From assembly GCA_964035575.1 (NCBI GenBank), contig OZ037897.1, positions 372,001-436,000 of the forward strand: 64,000 bases of DNA. The letters run 5' to 3'. Each line of letters opens with the position of its first letter. Position 1 is the first letter of the stretch. The notes beneath the pieces are model-generated. The model did not search any database and was not told where the DNA came from. It saw only the letters and a list, made by a program, of their open reading frames with translations. This DNA is from Rhynchopus sp. YZ270_cl-10. Lineage: Eukaryota; Euglenozoa; Diplonemea; Diplonemida; Diplonemidae. Position numbers and translations under genes: made by a program. Of this stretch, positions 60,701 to 64,000 are shown piece by piece.

Positions 60701-63700
60701 CACGTCCTCTGTGTACACACCCTCCGCAGGCACCTCCCAGCCAGACTTCTCCCACATCAGCGCCAGTGTCCCGTTCACGTCCACCGAGTACAGCGACACT
60801 GTGTCGTAGTGTGCCTCTGTCGCAAACGCCTCCCACGACACATGCACAGACCCTCCTGCACATGCTGTCTCCCAGCACTTGTGTTCGTTTGGTCCGTAGT
60901 TCAGTTCCTTCGGGCGAGAGAGTGAGTGCGATTCCGAGCGCGAGTGTGAGTGCGAGTCCGAGTCCGAGGAGTCCGAGTCATCCTTCTCAGCACTTGCTGT
61001 TGGCATGGCAGGCTCAGGGTGCTGGACATGACCTGTCTGAGCACCAAGCACACGCATCTCGTGGCAGAAGGACGGAACACCCCCCTTCAGTGGAGACGGT
61101 GTACGTGCAGGCGCCACAGGCGCACGCTTCGGGATGTAGATCTTACGTGTGATGACACCGTTGTCGCCAAGCACCACATCCGCCTCAGACCCACCGAAGA
61201 TCGTGTCGTCCCCGTCGCTCCCGTACAGCACGTCGTGGCCACCTGTGATGTCGTCCTCCCCAGCGCCACCATAGATCAGGTCATCCCCCTGCTGCCCAAG
61301 CAGCATGTCGTCCCCGGCATCACCGTGCAGCGTGTCGTTCGCACCCTCGTCCTCAGCACCCGTGAAGATCGACCGGTACTGGTGCACACGTGGGAAGGAC
61401 GCGTTGAAGAGCGCGTGGTCCCCAAGCAGCACATCCATCCCGTCCCCACCAAAGAGCGTGTCGCTCCCGGTCCCTCCGAACAGGTAGTCCTCCCCATCGT
61501 TTCCGTGCAGCTCGTCGTCGCCACCGCGCCCGTCCACAAAGTGCGGCACAGTCGTCTCTGCCCACAGCACTGCGCGGCTCCCACGTGCAAGCTCTGCAAC
61601 AGCCTGGTCACCAAACACCATGTCCAGCCCGTCGTTCCCGGACACATGGTCCCCGCCCTGCTGTCCCAGCAGCACGTCGTCCCCCGACCCTCCGAGCAGA
61701 GTGTCCGCACCGCCGAACGCAGTCGCCGTGAAGATCGCCTCCACACGCCGCACCCCAACAGTGCTGTCCGCAGCCTGTGTCACACGCCCGCTGTCTCCGA
61801 ACACAATGTCGTGTCCAGCCCCGCCCTCCACGCGGTCCGCGTCCACACCACCCATCAGGTAGTCGTCCCCGTCACCGCCCAGCACAGTGTCCGCAGCGCC
61901 CGACGCGTTTGCCGTCGCCTCCAGCACCTCGTCGCCAGATGCGTCCAGCCACACGCGTCCGTGGTCGCCCACCACCCAGTCCTCCCCGTCCTCCCCGGAA
62001 AGCGTGTCTGCGCCGTTCCCGCCAATCACAACGTCGTCCCCAGCACCTCCCAGCACCACGTCGTCCCCTGCGTACGCTGCATCCACGTCTGTCGACGAGT
62101 ACTCGCGCACCCACGTCGGCGCCCCCGTCCCTGCGTCCACCGCACGCACCAGCGTCACGTTTCCGTTGTCTCCAAACACAACGTCTGCCCCGTCCCCAGT
62201 GTGCACCGTGTCGTCCCCGGGCCCAGCCAGCACCACGTCGTCGCCAGCGTGCGTCACAATCGTGTCGTCCGCACCCGTGTCCGCCACGTCCACGTCCGCA
62301 GAGAGCAGCTCCACTGTGCTTGTCTCCCAGGCAGCAGCCGCAGCACCGGCACCAGCGCCGTCCCCGACCACCCACACGTTCACCACACCGTGGTCGCCGA
62401 ACACCCAGTCAGCCCCGGCATCGCCAGTCACGTTGTCCGCACCAAACCCACCAAAGACAAGGTCGTCCCCCTCGGCACCCTCAACCCAGTCGTCCCCGCC
62501 CTCCGCAGGGCTCACCGTCGCGTACTGTCTGTGCACGCTTGTCACGTTCGTTGTTGGTGCTGTTGTCGTTGTTGTTGCCACACGTCCGTGGTCGCCAAAC
62601 ACAACATCGTTCCCACTGTTCGCAGCAACCATGTCCCCACCGCTTCCACCGAAGAGTGTGTCGTCTCCTGCATCACCCACAATGACGTCACCACCTGCAC
62701 CGTGCGCAGTGTCCACAGACTCGTACACACGCACTCCCTGGTCCGGCTGCAGTGTCACCTTGCCGTGGTCGCCGAAGATCACATCGTTGCCTTCCTCACC
62801 AGACATGGTGTCCGCACCCTGTCCACCGAAGGCAAAGTCGTCGCCGTTGTTTCCAGTGATGTTGTCGTCACCGCCGTTTGCCTCAACATCTGTGCTGGTC
62901 GACAGGTACTCGTGCTCAGTTCCGTTCACCAGCACGGATCCGTGGTCGCCGAAGATCACATCCGCACCGTCGTTACCCTCAAGGGCATCTCCACCAGCAC
63001 CACCGAAGAGTGTGTCGTCTCCTGCATCACCCACAATGGCGTCACCACCTGCACCGTGCGCAGTGTCCACAGACTCGTACACATGCACTGCGTGGTCCGG
63101 CTGCAGTGTCACCTTGCCGTGGTCGCCGAAGATCACGTCGTTGCCTTCCTCACCAGACATGGTGTCCGCACCCTGTCCACCGAAGGCAAAGTCGTCGCCG
63201 TTGTTTCCAGTGATGTGGTCATCGCCACCGTTTGCCTCAACATCTGTGCTGGTCGACAGGTACTCGTGCTCAGTTCCGTTCACCAGGACAGATCCGTGGT
63301 CACCGAAGATCACATCCACACCGTCGTTACCCTCAAGGGCATCTCCACCAGCACCACCGAAGAGTGTGTCGTCTCCTGCATCACCCACAATGGCGTCACC
63401 ACCTGCACCGTGCGCAGTGTCCACAGACTCGTACACACGCACTCCCTGGTCCGGCTGCAGTGTCACCTTGCCGTGGTCGCCGAAGATCACGTCGTTGCCT
63501 TCCTCACCAGACATGGTGTCCGCACCCTGTCCACCGAAGGCAAAGTCGTCGCCGTTGTTTCCAGTGATGTTGTCGTCACCGCCGTTTGCCTCAACATCTG
63601 CGTTTGTCGACAGGTACTCGTGCTCAGTTCCCTTCACCAGGACAGATCCGTGGTCACCGAAGATCACATCCACACCGTCGTTCCCCTCAAGGGCATCTCC

Positions 63701-64000
63701 ACCAGCACCACCGAAGACAACGTCGTCCCCATCGTCACCAGTGATGACATCCTTCGCACCGTCAGACACATCCGTGCTCTCCGCAAACCGCATTGTTGTG
63801 AGCATGTCGACATCCGCAGGCGCAACGTGCCCTGCACGCACCCGAGACAGCCCAGCGCTGCTCGTGTTCGAGACAACAGCAACACCGGCCTGTGCACCCC
63901 ACTCGATAGCGACACGGCCGTTGTCACCAAAGACCCAGTCAGCACCAAGGCCACCAACAACAGTGTCGGCACCGCTCCCACCGAAGACAAAGTCGTCGCC
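57734..64000 (-). CDS. Giant secreted calcium-binding (RTX/CUB-like) protein, copy 4, C-terminal part only
   Basis: 2088 codons plus TGA (57734-57736 complement), open across the right window edge. It corresponds to residues 5290-7377 of copy 2. An internal Met at 63841 is not the true start: the frame continues upstream as RTX repeat sequence to position 64000. It holds three 118-aa units like copy 2, the CUB-like domain (about 60638-60877), Ser10 and the His/Asp/Cys tail (57737-57889). No difference from copy 2 was noticed over this span. The 5' part lies outside the window. Confidence 0.92.
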   Translation of the reverse strand, partial: GDDFVFGGSGADTVVGGLGADWVFGDNGRVAIEWGAQAGVAVVSNTSSAGLSRVRAGHVAPADVDMLTTMRFAESTDVSDGAKDVITGDDGDDVVFGGAGGDALEGNDGVDVIFGDHGSVLVKGTEHEYLSTNADVEANGGDDNITGNNGDDFAFGGQGADTMSGEEGNDVIFGDHGKVTLQPDQGVRVYESVDTAHGAGGDAIVGDAGDDTLFGGAGGDALEGNDGVDVIFGDHGSVLVNGTEHEYLSTSTDVEANGGDDHITGNNGDDFAFGGQGADTMSGEEGNDVIFGDHGKVTLQPDHAVHVYESVDTAHGAGGDAIVGDAGDDTLFGGAGGDALEGNDGADVIFGDHGSVLVNGTEHEYLSTSTDVEANGGDDNITGNNGDDFAFGGQGADTMSGEEGNDVIFGDHGKVTLQPDQGVRVYESVDTAHGAGGDVIVGDAGDDTLFGGSGGDMVAANSGNDVVFGDHGRVATTTTTAPTTNVTSVHRQYATVSPAEGGDDWVEGAEGDDLVFGGFGADNVTGDAGADWVFGDHGVVNVWVVGDGAGAGAAAAAWETSTVELLSADVDVADTGADDTIVTHAGDDVVLAGPGDDTVHTGDGADVVFGDNGNVTLVRAVDAGTGAPTWVREYSSTDVDAAYAGDDVVLGGAGDDVVIGGNGADTLSGEDGEDWVVGDHGRVWLDASGDEVLEATANASGAADTVLGGDGDDYLMGGVDADRVEGGAGHDIVFGDSGRVTQAADSTVGVRRVEAIFTATAFGGADTLLGGSGDDVLLGQQGGDHVSGNDGLDMVFGDQAVAELARGSRAVLWAETTVPHFVDGRGGDDELHGNDGEDYLFGGTGSDTLFGGDGMDVLLGDHALFNASFPRVHQYRSIFTGAEDEGANDTLHGDAGDDMLLGQQGDDLIYGGAGEDDITGGHDVLYGSDGDDTIFGGSEADVVLGDNGVITRKIYIPKRAPVAPARTPSPLKGGVPSFCHEMRVLGAQTGHVQHPEPAMPTASAEKDDSDSSDSDSHSHSRSESHSLSRPKELNYGPNEHKCWETACAGGSVHVSWEAFATEAHYDTVSLYSVDVNGTLALMWEKSGWEVPAEGVYTEDVLVRFSTDGYTHDRGFALTYTCAEPTPTSEPVPAPTPDVTAYFAAGPPYVNAIRWERYPSTDADADRFADIVRLVQRFDDVDLVGGADTVDGGDGDDIVHGQRGDDDLQGGAGDDEVFGEQGSDVVAGGPGADVLLGDMGHVVRAFLADGTPRVNVKTGAWHRNVVLEEQARLTDQWVETSRDAHFWPTEASALLRADVLVAMGGYTADGTTKLVAGTTRAQWRTVLAGLHLVDGAGHDTLRGEGGDDVLFGQRGDDVLDGGSEDDFVYGDRVSSVYHYDSCLPLVTTVVRVLRGVEAVASAEKTAENTRAEAAVEVGFFGKVVHVPMWLEAEESSRAAAMRPVDDAALATLVPEDMAMMLDAVGAGDFVLNETSSSSSSSSSSVAGSRMRPMVAVVPDVARHSGVVYGNDELLGGDGNDVVVGDAAFHHALVNLRVGALDEMRARTAGQWSEVQFRLARMSVDAGTLDAQTGTALSAANVSSGNDRLDGGAGNDTLVGDRLEALTDVVYHEHFGSLAALEAAVKGMMHTYADFEVLAVDVQHALFEAHHAVVQSLLFDWRRDAVRAADVVLALSNDVIAGGDGNDVAVGDSLVVMTKGLFLNHTHSGNFFTGAAAASDADSLDERPFTVLLAELGETLAQHIRVDFHPSDSISGGNLKRRDEWNSLPATRWGCDTVHGDAGDDSVLGDFGLVVVATFEGAPFHPSTVSGLRSMNTALGEHLDYVEHVLQTRLAAETQTQTRTEGLSMYADKGRGVYGHTATAGVGAQSDVLFGDAGADTVSGSNGVAVVPMWRQTNTVVVDAAIEVRRSFLSVLDGDAWARLHEYAARDRTYDQDVLSGGAEAGERDVLFVENVEHDTVVDKEHWVDSVYYRPAYAYISGALRDTYVGAVHNTCLNELALDGVVASAAVHTHLDLPVYGWHGIFGVVWGRHGVREPEYYLDRYHHVHHWDADDHHHTTDNDDQDKDVYDCGDARNHDSWDFLCNCLRN
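62648..63709 (-). repeat. Three 354-bp (118-aa) tandem repeats in copy 4
   Basis: Same three-unit structure and same unit-specific residues as copy 2 (K/N, DHAVHV and GADV variants in the same order), including the unit-3 A at 62783. Copies 2 and 4 therefore share the presumably parental state and flank the shortened copy 3. Confidence 0.93.

Larger units (their letters stand above)
1..64000 (-). repeat. Macro-tandem array, unit about 25.2 kb (gene plus spacer)
   Basis: Stop codons at 7636, 32862 and 57734 and start codons at 4543, 29769 and 54641 give periods of 25,226 and 24,872 bp; the 354-bp gap is the repeat missing from copy 3. All units are in the same orientation. The true ends of the amplified unit are not visible because both window edges fall inside the gene. 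No transposase, terminal repeat or other mobile-element part was seen. Confidence 0.95.

Noticed and set aside
63841-63841. Possible start codon of copy 4 at the internal Met.
   Set aside because: The same frame continues upstream as RTX repeat sequence to the window edge and matches the middle of copy 2, so this Met is internal.
1-64000. Mobile element or virus-derived origin of the 25-kb unit.
   Set aside because: No transposase, integrase, reverse transcriptase, capsid-type gene, terminal repeats or target-site duplication were seen. Simple tandem duplication is enough.

Overview
This window lies inside a head-to-tail tandem array of one giant gene on the minus strand. At least four copies are visible. 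Copy 1 (1-4543) keeps only its 5' part and copy 4 (57734-64000) only its 3' part; copies 2 (7636-29769, 7377 aa) and 3 (32862-54641, 7259 aa) are whole. Spacers of 3092 bp separate them, and one full unit is 25,226 bp. Both window edges fall within the gene, so the array extends beyond the window on each side.

The protein is a secreted, roughly three-quarter-megadalton, acidic Ala/Gly/Val/Asp-rich protein without visible introns. From N to C terminus it has: a Sec-type signal peptide; about 3,000 residues of long degenerate modules; two canonical EF-hand-type loops; a block of beaded GxGDDxFxV repeats; about three Calx-beta-like modules; a second beaded block; about 1,400 residues of haemolysin-type (RTX, GGxGxDxxx) calcium-binding repeats that include a perfect-register 118-aa tandem repeat; a Ser/Asp/His-rich linker with a CUB-like domain; more scattered RTX repeats; and a His/Asp/Cys-rich tail. 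The layout recalls giant RTX proteins of bacteria, notably planctomycetes (from memory, not searched). The likely role, by inference, is a calcium-stiffened extracellular matrix, adhesion or cell-surface protein made at high dosage.

The host is probably a unicellular eukaryote. The genes are very GC-rich while the spacers are AT-rich and 3 kb long. There is an N-terminal signal peptide, a CUB-like domain (a mostly eukaryotic fold) and many N-glycosylation sequons, and no other gene lies between the copies. The group cannot be fixed from this sequence; an unusual bacterium is less likely but not formally excluded.

The copies look essentially identical, including the spacers. I found two differences. 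One is a single base in the first spacer (5328, against 30554 and 55426). The other is the loss of one 354-bp (118-aa) repeat from copy 3, whose remaining second repeat is a hybrid of repeats 2 and 3 with the exchange point confined to 44 bp. This points to very recent amplification or continuing homogenisation, provided the assembly is correct.
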